From Thalassovita sp. (GTDB lineage Bacteria; Pseudomonadota; Alphaproteobacteria; Rhodobacterales; Rhodobacteraceae), in NCBI GenBank assembly GCA_017792425.1, contig CP051233.1, positions 1,832,402 through 1,896,401 on the forward strand: DNA of 64,000 nt, given 5' to 3'. The notes under the pieces are model-generated. The model saw only the letters and a list, made by a program, of their open reading frames with translations, did no database searches and was not told where the DNA came from. The translations under genes and the position numbers were made by a program. Of the stretch, positions 8,468-17,534 are shown one piece after another (the stretch's first letter is position 1; each line of letters begins with the position of its first letter).

Positions 8468-10474
8468 TTGGCGCGGTTCCCCTCTTTCGGCGCGGTGCTG
8501 CTGGCGCAGCGATTGCATCTGTTTCCCTGGGTGCCGGTGTTCCTGGCGCTGGGGGTCGGCTGGTATTTCCTGTTATCGAGGGAACCTGCGTCGTGGGATT
8601 TTCTGCTGATCGGTCTGGCCGGACTGTCGGCGCTGGTGCTGGGCTGGCGGCTGAGGCCCGAGGTTTCGCCGCTTTTCTGGGCTGCCGGTCTGGTGGCGCT
8701 GGGGGTCTGCGCGGCAGGCGCGCGGGCGCACCTGTTGGCCGGTCCTGTGCTGGATTGGCGGTACTATGGCCCGGTGCAGGGGCGCGTGGTGGCGGTGGAT
8801 CGGAGCGGGTCCGACGCGGTGCGGCTGACACTGGACAGGGTGGTGCTGGCGCAGGTTCCGCCGGACCGGGTGCCGCGCCGGATCAGGGTGTCGCTTCATG
8901 GCGACTGGCACCAGCCACCGCCCGTGCCGGAGGAAGTGGTGATGTTGACCGGCCACCTGTCGCCGCCCAACGGCCCGGCGGAACCGGGCGGGTTTGATTT
9001 CCGACGCCACGCGTGGTTTCAGCAGGTGGGTGCGGTGGGCTATACCCGCAACCCCGTGGTGCTGTGGGCCGTGGCCGGGGACGGATTCAGCGTGGCAGGG
9101 CTGCGGGCCGGATTCGCCGCGCGGGTGCAGGCCGGGCTGGACGGTGAGGCCGGGGCCTTTGCCGCCGCCGTCATGGCAGGGGATCGCAGCGGCATGGGGC
9201 AGGCCACGCTGGAAACCCTGCGCGCCGCCAATCTGGCGCATCTGCTGGCGATTTCCGGGCTGCATATGGGGCTGTTGGCGGGGGTGGTGTTCGGCGCGGT
9301 GCGGTTAGCGTTCGCCGCCTTTCCCTATGTGGGGCTGCGCCTGCCCGCCAAGAAGATCGCCGCCGTGGTGGCGCTGGTCGTGGCCGCCGGGTACCTGGTG
9401 CTGTCGGGGGGCAACGTGGCAACGGAACGGGCCTTTGTCATGGTGGCGGTGATGCTGGTGGCGGTGGTGTTCGACCGGCGGGCATTGTCGTTGCGGGCAG
9501 TGGCTGTCGCGGCGGTGCTGCTGCTACTGTTACAACCGGAATCGCTGCTCAGCCCCGGATTCCAGATGTCTTTTGCTGCGACGACGGCGCTGGTGGCGGT
9601 GTTCGGATGGCTGCGCGACGCGCAACTGAGGCCCGGTCCGCGCTGGCTGCAACCGGTGCTGGCGCTGGTGATTTCATCCGCCGTGGCCGGCGCGGCGACA
9701 GCGCCCTATGGCGCGGCGCATTTCAACCAGTTGTCGCAGTTCGGGCTGTTGGCGAACCTGCTGTCGGTTCCGTTGATGGGGGTGTTGGTGGTGCCAGCGG
9801 GGGTGGTGGCCGTCTGTCTGATGCCATTGGGGCTGGAGGCGCTGGCGCTGTCGGTGATGGGACTGGGGTTGCGCTGGATCCTGTGGGTGGCCGACTGGGT
9901 GGCCGGGATGGAGGGTGCGACACGGATGATCGCGGGTCCGGGGCCGTGGGTATTGCCGCTGCTGACGTTCGGGGCGTTGGTGGTGATGCTGTGGCAGGGG
10001 CGCGCGCGATGGATGGGGCTGGCGCCGATCTGCGTGGCGCTGGTGCTGTGGGCAGAGGCAGAACGCCCCACGTTGCTGATCTCGGACGAAGGCGCGTTGG
10101 TGGGGCTGATGACGCCACAGGGCCGCGCCCTGAGCCGCGCCAAGGGGCAAGGGTTCGTCGCGCGGGTCTGGCTGGAGAACGACGGCGCAACACGGGACCA
10201 AGCTGACGCAGCGGATCTGTGGCCGGACAACCCGATGGCCGATGGGCTACGGTTGCGCGTGGTGCGGGGAAAACGGGCTGCCGATGCGTCCTGCGTGGCA
10301 GGGGAATGGCTGATCTCCGATCGTGATCTGCCGGATGGAATGCCGTGCCGGGTGACGGATGGGCCGATGCTGCGGCAAAGCGGGGCGGTGGCGCTGCTGC
10401 AGGGGCCAGAGGGGCCAGTGCTGCGCACCGCCCGAGATCTGTCAGGATGCCGGCTATGGAGCCGCTGTCAGTAG
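8468..10474 (+). CDS. comEC: ComEC/Rec2-family DNA uptake membrane protein without metallo-beta-lactamase domain
   Basis: A 668-aa polytopic membrane protein with an N-terminal DUF4131-type region (about 1-210) and the central Competence domain, seen in LAHLLAISGLHMGLLAG (about 256-272) and SLLSPGFQMSFAATTALV. ComEC forms the inner-membrane channel for single-stranded DNA in transformation. The only plausible start is TTG at 8468, six bases after AAGGA. The C-terminal part (about 530-668) shows no HxHxDH motif, so the nuclease-like metallo-beta-lactamase domain found in many ComEC proteins is missing or has decayed. Its end overlaps the convergent lexA by 7 bp. Confidence 0.88.
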   Translation: MARFPSFGAVLLAQRLHLFPWVPVFLALGVGWYFLLSREPASWDFLLIGLAGLSALVLGWRLRPEVSPLFWAAGLVALGVCAAGARAHLLAGPVLDWRYYGPVQGRVVAVDRSGSDAVRLTLDRVVLAQVPPDRVPRRIRVSLHGDWHQPPPVPEEVVMLTGHLSPPNGPAEPGGFDFRRHAWFQQVGAVGYTRNPVVLWAVAGDGFSVAGLRAGFAARVQAGLDGEAGAFAAAVMAGDRSGMGQATLETLRAANLAHLLAISGLHMGLLAGVVFGAVRLAFAAFPYVGLRLPAKKIAAVVALVVAAGYLVLSGGNVATERAFVMVAVMLVAVVFDRRALSLRAVAVAAVLLLLLQPESLLSPGFQMSFAATTALVAVFGWLRDAQLRPGPRWLQPVLALVISSAVAGAATAPYGAAHFNQLSQFGLLANLLSVPLMGVLVVPAGVVAVCLMPLGLEALALSVMGLGLRWILWVADWVAGMEGATRMIAGPGPWVLPLLTFGALVVMLWQGRARWMGLAPICVALVLWAEAERPTLLISDEGALVGLMTPQGRALSRAKGQGFVARVWLENDGATRDQADAADLWPDNPMADGLRLRVVRGKRAADASCVAGEWLISDRDLPDGMPCRVTDGPMLRQSGAVALLQGPEGPVLRTARDLSGCRLWSRCQ

Positions 10475-11157
10475 GTGCGGATCAACCCGACCAGCCGGCC
10501 CTGAACCTTGACCATGTCCTCGGGGAACACGCGGGTTTCATAGGCGGGGTTGGCGGCCTCCAGCGCGATGGCGTTGCCGCGGCGGAAGAAGCGTTTCAGC
10601 GTCGCCTCCTGATCCTCGACCAGCGCCACGACGATGTCGCCGTTATCCGCGACCGAGGTTTCGCGGATGATCACAACGTCGCCGTCATTGATCCCGGCCT
10701 CGATCATCGAGTCGCCCTTGACCTCCAGCGCGTAATGCTCGCCACGGCCCAGCATGGAATTCGGGACCGCCACGTTATGCGAGGCGTGCGAAATCGCCTC
10801 GATCGGGACACCGGCGGCGATGCGGCCCATGACGGGCAGTTCCACGGCCTGCACGGTTTCCACCGGCATGGCCTTGGGGGGGATGCTGTCGGGGCGGTCG
10901 CCTTCGATCACGCGCGGGGTGAAACCGGGTTCACCCCCCAGCGCCTCTGGCAGTTTGACGATTTCCAGTGCGCGGGCCCGGTGGGCCAGGCGGCGGATGA
11001 AACCGCGTTCTTCCAGCGCGGTGATCAGCCGGTGGATGCCGGATTTGGAACGCAGGTCCAACGCCTCTTTCATTTCATCGAAAGAGGGGGGGACGCCGTC
11101 CTTCTGAACACGTTTGTGGATGAATTCCAGAAGATCCAGCTGTTTCTTGGTCAGCAT
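10468..11157 (-). CDS. lexA: SOS repressor LexA
   Basis: A 229-aa LexA. It has an N-terminal winged helix-turn-helix (about 1-65, MLTKKQLDLLEFI...) and an S24 autopeptidase domain. The self-cleavage bond is Ala115-Gly116 in RIAAGVPIE, the nucleophile is Ser150 in KGDSM, and the general base is Lys188 in ATLKRF. RecA filaments trigger its self-cleavage and derepress DNA repair genes. A perfect alphaproteobacterial LexA box lies 34 bp upstream of the start codon, so it should repress itself. It overlaps comEC tail to tail by 7 bp. Confidence 0.97.
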   Translation of the reverse strand: MLTKKQLDLLEFIHKRVQKDGVPPSFDEMKEALDLRSKSGIHRLITALEERGFIRRLAHRARALEIVKLPEALGGEPGFTPRVIEGDRPDSIPPKAMPVETVQAVELPVMGRIAAGVPIEAISHASHNVAVPNSMLGRGEHYALEVKGDSMIEAGINDGDVVIIRETSVADNGDIVVALVEDQEATLKRFFRRGNAIALEAANPAYETRVFPEDMVKVQGRLVGLIRTY

Positions 11158-11190
11158 GCGCGGTCCTCCAATGCCCGTTGTCTTGGGTTT

Positions 11191-11205
11191 GTTCTACGCA
11201 TGTTC
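11191..11205 (-). promoter_or_regulatory. LexA (SOS) box of lexA
   Basis: GTTCTACGCATGTTC on the plus strand is an exact GTTC-N7-GTTC direct repeat, the operator used by alphaproteobacterial LexA. It lies in the 92-bp gap between moeA and lexA, so it could also mark the promoter region of lexA. Confidence 0.9.
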
Positions 11206-11249
11206 CCGTTTTGTGTCAACCGCCGCGCAGGTTTTGGCGCGTCTCGCGG

Positions 11250-12422
11250 TCAGATGGGCAGGTAATCCACCGATTCGCCTGCCGCGCGCGGGCCATCGTC
11301 TGCCGGGCGCACGATCAGGGCGTTGGCCTCGGCCAGAACCGACAGCAGCGAACTGTCCTGCCGGTCGAACACCGTGACCTTACCGCCGTCCACCCGTCCG
11401 CGCATGTAATGTTCGCGCGGGCCGTTTGCGGGGATGTCGGCGGCCAGCGGGGCGGTCAGCCGGTCGCGGGCGGCGGGGGCGAACCCCTGCATCGCGCGGA
11501 TCATCGGTAGCAGGAAAACATGCCCGCAGACCATCGCCGACACAGGATTGCCCGGCAGGCCGACCATCAGCGCCTCCCCCATCCGGCCCGCCATCAGCGG
11601 TTTGCCGGGGCGGATTTTCACCTTGTAGAAGCTTTGCTGCATCCCCAGTTGCTGCGCCACGGTGCCGACGATGTCGTAATCCCCGACAGAAGCGCCGCCG
11701 ATGGTCACCACCAGATCCGCGCCCTCGGCCAGGCTGAACACGGTCTCGATCGAGGCGGGGTCGTCCTTGGCGATCGGCAGGATGCGGGTATGGGCGCCGG
11801 CGCTGTCCAAGAGGGCCTTCAGGCCGAAAGTGTTGGACACGATGATCTGGCCGGGCCCTGGGGTGTCGCCGGGCATCACCAGTTCATCCCCGGTAGAGAT
11901 CACGGCAATGTCGGGTTTACGCGCCACCTGAACGACGGGAATGTTCATTGCGGCCAGCAGCGCGATATCGTTCGGGGTCAGCAGGCGCGGGGCGGTCATC
12001 GTGTAGCCCGCGCCGAAATCGTTGCCCGCGGGGCGGATATTGGCGTTGGTGCCGGGGTCGCGTTCGATTGTCAGGGTGTTGACGAAACGGTCCGTATCTT
12101 CCTGGATGACGACGAAATCCACGCCCTCGGGAACCGGCGCGCCGGTGAAGATGCGCACGGCTTCGCCCGGTCCGACGGTTCCGTCAAAGCCGTGTCCAGC
12201 GGCAGATTCGCCGATGATCCTGAACTTGGCCCCAACGGCGATTTCCGAGGCTCTGACACCGTAGCCATCCATGGCCGAGGCGGGAAAGGGCGGTTGGGTG
12301 AGGTCGGTGCTGACATCGGCGGCCAGCACGCGGCCATGGGCCTGCGCGAGCGGGACAGTTTCCGCATCCAGCGGGGTAACCAGCGAAAACAGGTGTTGCA
12401 GCGCCTCTTCGACCGTGATCAT
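11250..12422 (-). CDS. moeA: Molybdopterin molybdenumtransferase MoeA
   Basis: This 390-aa protein inserts molybdate into adenylylated molybdopterin in the last step of Mo-cofactor synthesis. Visible family motifs are PPFPASAMDGYGVRA (about 44-58), RIFTGAPVPEGVDFVV with the QED segment, STGDEL in the MoaB/Mog-like domain, TIGGASVGDYD, and GLPGNPVSAMV. Its ATG overlaps the moaC stop (ATGA), extending the trpG-trpD-trpC-moaC-moeA operon. The gene ends 92 bp before the lexA start. Confidence 0.96.
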   Translation of the reverse strand: MITVEEALQHLFSLVTPLDAETVPLAQAHGRVLAADVSTDLTQPPFPASAMDGYGVRASEIAVGAKFRIIGESAAGHGFDGTVGPGEAVRIFTGAPVPEGVDFVVIQEDTDRFVNTLTIERDPGTNANIRPAGNDFGAGYTMTAPRLLTPNDIALLAAMNIPVVQVARKPDIAVISTGDELVMPGDTPGPGQIIVSNTFGLKALLDSAGAHTRILPIAKDDPASIETVFSLAEGADLVVTIGGASVGDYDIVGTVAQQLGMQQSFYKVKIRPGKPLMAGRMGEALMVGLPGNPVSAMVCGHVFLLPMIRAMQGFAPAARDRLTAPLAADIPANGPREHYMRGRVDGGKVTVFDRQDSSLLSVLAEANALIVRPADDGPRAAGESVDYLPI

Positions 12423-12895
12423 TGTGCCTCGTACCGTCCCGATTTTCCGCCGTCTTTCAGAGTGACGCGGATGCCGCCGATCTCCATCGCCTTGTCCACG
12501 GCCTTGGCCATGTCATAGACGGTGAGGGCGGCGGTGCTGACGGCGGTCAGCGCCTCCATTTCCACGCCGGTCTGGCCGGTGGTTTTCACCGTCGCCTCAA
12601 TCCGCACGCCGGGCAGGTCCGGGTCCAGCGTCAGGTCCACGGCGACCTTGGTCACCGGCAGCGGGTGGCACAGCGGGATCAGGTCCGGCGTTTTCTTGGC
12701 ACCCATGATCCCGGCCAGCCGGGCCACGCCAAGGACATCACCCTTTTTCGCGCGGCCTTCTGCAATGATATCAAAGGTTTCCCGGGCCATCTTCACCCAG
12801 CCTTCGGCCGTTGCGATGCGTGAAGTCACGGCCTTGTCAGAGACATCGACCATATGCGCGTCGCCCTTGGCGTCGAAATGGGTCAGCCCGGACAT
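12419..12895 (-). CDS. moaC: Cyclic pyranopterin monophosphate synthase MoaC
   Basis: A 158-aa MoaC, which acts with MoaA to turn GTP into cyclic pyranopterin monophosphate. The signature regions LTHFDAKGDAHMVDVSDK (residues 4-21), LIPLCHPLPVTKV and GVEMEALTAVS are all present, including the catalytic His/Lys segments. The start ATG overlaps the trpC stop as TGATG, and its end overlaps moeA by 4 bp, so it is translated inside a tightly packed trp-moa operon. Confidence 0.97.
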   Translation of the reverse strand: MSGLTHFDAKGDAHMVDVSDKAVTSRIATAEGWVKMARETFDIIAEGRAKKGDVLGVARLAGIMGAKKTPDLIPLCHPLPVTKVAVDLTLDPDLPGVRIEATVKTTGQTGVEMEALTAVSTAALTVYDMAKAVDKAMEIGGIRVTLKDGGKSGRYEAQ

Positions 12896-13713
12896 CACAG
12901 CGCCCCCGGCGTCAGCGGATTGGCCAGCAGCGCGCGCGTGGCGGCGGTGACGTCGTCCTGCCGCATCAGGCTTTCGCCGATCAGGAAGCAGCGCGCGCCG
13001 TAACGGGCCATGTCTGCCAGGTCGTCCGGGGTGAACAGGCCGCTTTCCGAGACCAGCATCCGGTCGGCCGGGGCCAGCCGCGCCAGTCGGCGGGTGGTGT
13101 CCAGCGAGGTTTCAAAGGTCTTCAGGTTGCGGTTGTTGATGCCGATCATGCGCGATTTCAGGGCGCTGGCGCGTTCCAGTTCGGGTTCGTCATGCACCTC
13201 GATCAGCACGTCCATGCCCCAGCCGGTTGCGGCGTCCTCAAGCTCTTGCGCCTGCGCATCGCTGACCGAGGCCATGATGATCAGGATGCAGTCGGCCCCC
13301 AGCGCGCGGGCCTCGGCCACCTGGTAGGTGTCGTACATGAAATCCTTGCGCAGCGCGGGCAGGTCGCAGGCGGCGCGGGCGGCGGTCAGGTAGTCCTTGG
13401 CCCCCTGAAAGGAGGGCGTATCGGTCAGCACCGACAGGCAGGTCGCCCCCCCGGAGGCATAGGCCTGTGCCAGAACGGGCGGGTCGAAATCCGGGCGGAT
13501 CAGCCCTTTGGACGGGCTGGCCTTCTTGATTTCCGCGATCAGCCCATAGCCGGACCGGCTGGCGGCGAACAGCGCATCGGCAAAGGGGCGCACGGGGCTG
13601 GCCTCTCGTGCTTCGGCCTCGACCGCTTCCAGCGGTTTGGCGGCCTTGTCTGCGGCGACCTCTTCCAGTTTGTAGGCCTTGATCTTGTCCAGAACGGTGC
13701 CGGTTTCGGTCAT
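12895..13713 (-). CDS. trpC: Indole-3-glycerol phosphate synthase
   Basis: This 272-aa monofunctional TrpC closes the indole ring from CdRP in tryptophan synthesis. The (beta/alpha)8 barrel motifs are present: EIKKASPSKG (around residue 62), SVLTDTPSFQG, LRKDFMYDTYQV, LIEVHDE, IGINNRNLKTFE and LVSESGL. It is not fused to TrpF. Both ends overlap neighbours (trpD by ATGA, moaC by TGATG). Confidence 0.97.
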   Translation of the reverse strand: MTETGTVLDKIKAYKLEEVAADKAAKPLEAVEAEAREASPVRPFADALFAASRSGYGLIAEIKKASPSKGLIRPDFDPPVLAQAYASGGATCLSVLTDTPSFQGAKDYLTAARAACDLPALRKDFMYDTYQVAEARALGADCILIIMASVSDAQAQELEDAATGWGMDVLIEVHDEPELERASALKSRMIGINNRNLKTFETSLDTTRRLARLAPADRMLVSESGLFTPDDLADMARYGARCFLIGESLMRQDDVTAATRALLANPLTPGAL

Positions 13714-14735
13714 GTGCTTGCCTCCGAGGTGATGCGGGCCAGGGCCTCTATCTTCTGTTTCGCGGCGCCGCTGTCGATGCTTTCGCGGGCGAGCGCAACC
13801 CCGTCTTTCAGGTCATCCACCTTGCCTGCCACCTTCAGCGCGGCGGCTGCATTCAGCAGGACCGCATCGCGGTAGGCCCCGGTCGCGCCGTCCAGAAGGG
13901 CACGGAAGGCGGCGGCGTTTTCGGACGGATCACCGCCGATGATCGATTCGAACGGGTGAACGGGCAGGCCGAAATCATCCGGGTGAACCTCGAAATCGGA
14001 AATGCTGCCATCCGTGTTCAGGGCGCTGACCCAGCTGATGCCGGTGATGGTCAGTTCATCCGTGCCGTCGCTGCCGTGGACAAGCCATGCGGATTCCGAT
14101 CCCAGTTGACCCAGCGTTTCGGCCATCGGGCGGATCAGCGCGCGGGAAAACGCGCCGGTCAACTGGCGTTTCACACCCGCCGGGTTGGTCAGCGGGCCAA
14201 GGATGTTGAAGATCGTCCGCGTACCCAGTTCCGCGCGCACTGGGCCGACATGGGCCATCGCCGGATGGTGCATCGGGGCCATCATGAAGGCGATACCACA
14301 GCCCGCCAGCGCCTTTTCAACCACCTTCGGGCCAACCATGACGTTGACCCCCATCTGCCCCAGCGCATCGGCAGCGCCAGATTTCGACGACAGGTTGCGG
14401 TTACCATGCTTGGCGACCGGCACGCCCGCGCCCGCCACGACAAACGCGGTGGCGGTGGAAATGTTCAGCGTGCCTTTGCCGTCGCCGCCGGTGCCAACGA
14501 TGTCCATCGCACCTGCGGGCGCGGCGACCTTGTGGCACTTGGCGCGCATCACGGCGGCGGCGGCGGCATATTCGTCTACGGTTTCACCGCGCGTGCGCAG
14601 CGCCATCAGGAAGCCGCCGATCTGCGACGGGGTGGCCTCGCCCTGAAACAGGATGGTAAAGGCCGCTTCGGCCTCGGACCGGGTCAGGGGACGGTCGGCC
14701 GCAGCGCCGATCAGCGGTTTCAGCGCGTCGCTCAT
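13710..14735 (-). CDS. trpD: Anthranilate phosphoribosyltransferase
   Basis: This 341-aa enzyme transfers phosphoribose from PRPP to anthranilate. The PRPP-binding glycine loop DIVGTGGDGKGTLNIST (around 79-95) is intact, as are KHGNRNLSSKSGAAD and the LGPLTNPAGV segment. Its ATG overlaps the trpG stop (ATGA), and trpC follows with the same type of overlap. Confidence 0.97.
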   Translation of the reverse strand: MSDALKPLIGAAADRPLTRSEAEAAFTILFQGEATPSQIGGFLMALRTRGETVDEYAAAAAVMRAKCHKVAAPAGAMDIVGTGGDGKGTLNISTATAFVVAGAGVPVAKHGNRNLSSKSGAADALGQMGVNVMVGPKVVEKALAGCGIAFMMAPMHHPAMAHVGPVRAELGTRTIFNILGPLTNPAGVKRQLTGAFSRALIRPMAETLGQLGSESAWLVHGSDGTDELTITGISWVSALNTDGSISDFEVHPDDFGLPVHPFESIIGGDPSENAAAFRALLDGATGAYRDAVLLNAAAALKVAGKVDDLKDGVALARESIDSGAAKQKIEALARITSEAST

Positions 14736-15313
14736 GCCGGTACCTTCATCACGTTCAGGAAGTTTTGCAGCAGTTGATGCCCATGCTGCGAGGCGATGGA
14801 TTCAGGGTGGAACTGCACACCGTGGATGGGTAGTTCGCGGTGTTGCAGCCCCATGATGGTGCCGTCCTGCAATTCCGCCGTCACTTCCAGGCAGTCGGGC
14901 AGGGTGTCGCGGTCCACCACCAGCGAGTGATAGCGCGTCGCCTCGAACGGTGAAGGCAGGCCCGCGAACAGCCCCTTGCCGGTGTGGTGCATCACACCCA
15001 TCTTGCCATGCACGATTTCGTGGCAGCGCACGACCTTGCCGCCGAACGCCTGTCCGATGGTCTGGTGGCCCAGGCAGACACCCAGCAGAGGCGTTTTCGT
15101 TTCCGCCGCCGCCTGCGTCAACGCCAGGCAGATCCCGGCCTGATCCGGGTCGCAGGGGCCGGGCGACAGCAGAATCCCTGTCGGGTTCATGCCCATCGCG
15201 TCCTGCACGGTCAGCGCATCGTTTCGCCGCACCACCACTTCGGCGCCCAATTCGCCCAGATAATGCACGAGGTTATAGGTGAAACTGTCATAGTTATCGA
15301 TCAGAAGCAGCAT
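14732..15313 (-). CDS. trpG: Anthranilate synthase glutaminase component TrpG
   Basis: A 193-aa class I glutamine amidotransferase that supplies ammonia to TrpE. The oxyanion strand LSPGPCDP, the nucleophile Cys in GVCLGHQTIG (around residue 80), and the catalytic His-Glu in GVQFHPES are visible. It is the first gene of the trpG-trpD-trpC-moaC-moeA run. Its partner trpE lies about 2 kb away, separated by a deacetylase gene and an rRNA pseudouridine synthase. In other bacteria such a subunit can also serve PabB; the trp context argues for anthranilate. Confidence 0.96.
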   Translation of the reverse strand: MLLLIDNYDSFTYNLVHYLGELGAEVVVRRNDALTVQDAMGMNPTGILLSPGPCDPDQAGICLALTQAAAETKTPLLGVCLGHQTIGQAFGGKVVRCHEIVHGKMGVMHHTGKGLFAGLPSPFEATRYHSLVVDRDTLPDCLEVTAELQDGTIMGLQHRELPIHGVQFHPESIASQHGHQLLQNFLNVMKVPA

Positions 15314-15449
15314 GACGCCCGTCTTTGTCGTTTTGGGGGCTGGAGGCCCCTCCCTTGGTCGCGGTATACTTGTTCAGGGTTGGCCCGGAGCGTCAAGGGG
15401 GCAGGGGACCAATCGCGACAATGAGGCGGCAAGGCAAGAGGACGGCACG

Positions 15450-16835
15450 GTGGCAAAAGGCGTATTTCGGGGGTTCCTGACCGGGGTGGTGATCGCCGGT
15501 TTCGGCGCGGCGATGGTGTCGGTGCTGGGCACGCTGCCGCAGGCCCCCGTACCCGAGGCGACCACGGTCGAGGTGCCCCCCGGGTCCGATTTCCAGGGCA
15601 AGCGTGACGACGAGCAGCCCAGCCTGCCCGCAGCCGATCCGACGCCCGACCCGGCGCCGACCCCGCGCATGGACGTCCCGGAGTCCGAGGGCGGATCGCC
15701 CGTTGCCGATGACATCACGCAACCGGCTGATCGTCCCGAAACCGGCCAGCCTGACACCCCGTTGACCCCGCCCGCCGATGTGGCTTCTCCCGCCGGGGCC
15801 GGGGGACAACCGGATACAGCCCCTGCGCCCGCCCCGAATCCAGCCAACGATCTACAGCAGCCCTCTGTCCCCGACAGCGAGGGTGACGCGGCGATTTCCA
15901 CGGACCCGGCCCAGCCGACCATTCCCGCCGCTCCCGAGGAAAAAGCCTTCCCCGAAGAGAAACCCGCCGATCCGGTGGACATGACCCCGGCGGCAGAAGA
16001 AGGCGCACCGCCCGTACCGCCGAAACGCAGCGACCCGCTGCCCTCGGTCACCGATTCCACCGATGGCGACAACCGCCCGCGGATCGGCACCCCGGCAGGC
16101 AACCTGACGGACAAGGACGACGCCCCCGACGCGCCGCCAGTGCCTGAAGTCAAGCTGCGCCCGATCGAAACCTACGCTGCCCCCTTCGACAATCCCGACG
16201 CCAAGCCGCTGATGTCGGTGATCCTGCTGGACCAGGGCAACAGCAGCATCGGGCTGGAGGCGCTGACCGCCTTCCCCTATCCGCTCAGTTTCGCGGTGGA
16301 TCCGCTGTCTCCGGGGGCTGCCGAACGCATGGACAGCTACCGCGCTGCCGGGTTCGAGGTGCTGGCCATGGTTGATATGCCCCAAGGGGCCACCGCCGCC
16401 GACACCGAAACCCTGCTGCGCGCCGCGCTGAGCCGGATGCCCGGCGCCGTGGCGGTGATCGAGGGCGAAGCGACCGGGCTGCAGACAGACAAGCAGGTTT
16501 CGGATCAGGCTGCGGCGATCCTGGCGGAAACCGGCCACGGGCTGGTGCTGTTCCCCAAGGGGCTGAACACGGCGCAGAAACTGGCGGCCAAGGCAGGGGT
16601 GCCCGCCGCCACCGTGTTCCGCGATTTCGACGGCAACGACCAGAACGCCGCAATCATCCGGCGCTTTCTGGATCAGGCTGCGTTCAAGGCCCGACAAGAA
16701 GAAAACGGCGTGATCATGCTGGGACGGTTGCGGCCCGAAACGATCTCGGCGCTGCTGCTGTGGGGGTTGCAGGACCGCGCCGAAAGCGTGGCGTTGGCCC
16801 CGATCTCGGCCCTGCTGCTGGCGACGCAGAACTAG
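15450..16835 (+). CDS. Divergent polysaccharide deacetylase (YibQ-type) family protein
   Basis: A 461-aa protein. The GTG start at 15450 is preceded by GAGGA. An N-terminal membrane anchor (about residues 5-30) is followed by a roughly 200-residue linker extremely rich in Pro, Asp, Ala and Glu. The C-terminal domain (about 245-461) matches the divergent polysaccharide deacetylase fold: VILLDQGNSS, FPYPLSFAVDPLSP, VLAMVDMPQ and GHGLVLFPKG. Members are periplasmic or envelope proteins of unsettled substrate. It is transcribed away from trpG and its end overlaps the convergent pseudouridine synthase by 4 bp. The frame is open to 15312, but the upstream part looks non-coding. Confidence 0.8.
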   Translation: MAKGVFRGFLTGVVIAGFGAAMVSVLGTLPQAPVPEATTVEVPPGSDFQGKRDDEQPSLPAADPTPDPAPTPRMDVPESEGGSPVADDITQPADRPETGQPDTPLTPPADVASPAGAGGQPDTAPAPAPNPANDLQQPSVPDSEGDAAISTDPAQPTIPAAPEEKAFPEEKPADPVDMTPAAEEGAPPVPPKRSDPLPSVTDSTDGDNRPRIGTPAGNLTDKDDAPDAPPVPEVKLRPIETYAAPFDNPDAKPLMSVILLDQGNSSIGLEALTAFPYPLSFAVDPLSPGAAERMDSYRAAGFEVLAMVDMPQGATAADTETLLRAALSRMPGAVAVIEGEATGLQTDKQVSDQAAAILAETGHGLVLFPKGLNTAQKLAAKAGVPAATVFRDFDGNDQNAAIIRRFLDQAAFKARQEENGVIMLGRLRPETISALLLWGLQDRAESVALAPISALLLATQN

Positions 16836-17389
16836 GCGTCGCGCCAGCGCCCGCTGTCCAGCCCGTCCAGCGTCCAGTCGCCGATCCGATACCGGATCAG
16901 CCGTAGCGTCGGAAATCCCACCGCGGCCGTCATCCGACGCACCTGTCGGTTGCGGCCTTCGGTGATGGTCAGCTCGATCCAGCCATCCGGCACCGATTTG
17001 CGAAACCGCACCGGCGGCGTGCGCGGCCACAACCCTGCCGGTTCCCCGATACGCCGCGCCTGCGCCGGGCGGGTCAAACCGTCCTTCAACTCTACCCCGC
17101 GGTTCAACGCTTCCAGTGCGGCGTCGGTGATTTCACCTTCGACCTGCACCCAGTAGGTCTTGGCCATCTTGTTGCGAGGGTCGGCAATCCGTGCCTGCAG
17201 TTTGCCGTTGTCGGTCAACACCAGCAGCCCTTCGCTGTCGCGGTCCAACCGCCCGGCGGCATAGACCCGCGGCACGTCGATGAAATCCGACAGGGTTTGC
17301 CGGTCGCTGCCCGCGTTTCCCGTGTCGGTGAACTGGGATAATACGTTGAAAGGTTTGTTGAACAGGATCACACGGGTCATGTCTGCCAC
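16832..17389 (-). CDS. 23S rRNA pseudouridine synthase, RluE-like (RsuA family)
   Basis: This 185-aa protein converts a uridine of rRNA to pseudouridine. The catalytic aspartate sits in AAGRLDRDSEGLLVLT (around residues 44-59), with the supporting motifs KTYWVQVEG and EGRNRQVRRM. It lacks an N-terminal S4 domain, which together with its small size points to RluE (23S U2457) rather than RluB or RsuA. ATG at 17380 (MTRVILFNK) is an equally possible start. It is convergent with the deacetylase gene. Confidence 0.88.
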   Translation of the reverse strand: MADMTRVILFNKPFNVLSQFTDTGNAGSDRQTLSDFIDVPRVYAAGRLDRDSEGLLVLTDNGKLQARIADPRNKMAKTYWVQVEGEITDAALEALNRGVELKDGLTRPAQARRIGEPAGLWPRTPPVRFRKSVPDGWIELTITEGRNRQVRRMTAAVGFPTLRLIRYRIGDWTLDGLDSGRWRDA

Positions 17390-17396
17390 TTCTGGC

Positions 17397-17422
17397 CTTT
17401 CATCTTGCCCGAAATACTCCGG
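17397..17422. repeat. Copy of a dispersed intergenic repeat (CTTTCATCTTGCC... type)
   Basis: CTTTCATCTTGCCCGAAATACTCCGG nearly repeats the right arm of the hairpin element at 22158-22245. It is followed by GC-rich complementary tracts, including AGGGGCAGCGCCCCT and GTCAGCCAGTGGCTGAC (to about 17490), before trpE ends. These are probably palindromic REP-like units typical of roseobacter intergenic DNA; the 17475-17491 palindrome could also help end trpE transcription. Confidence 0.6.
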
Positions 17423-17534
17423 GATGAATGCGCCGCAGGCGCAGAGGGGCAGCGCCCCTCAACCCGCGGCGTCAGCCAGTGGCTGACGCCAAGATATCCA
17501 GTGCGCGTCAGCGCCCCTTCGGATCAATCCCGGC

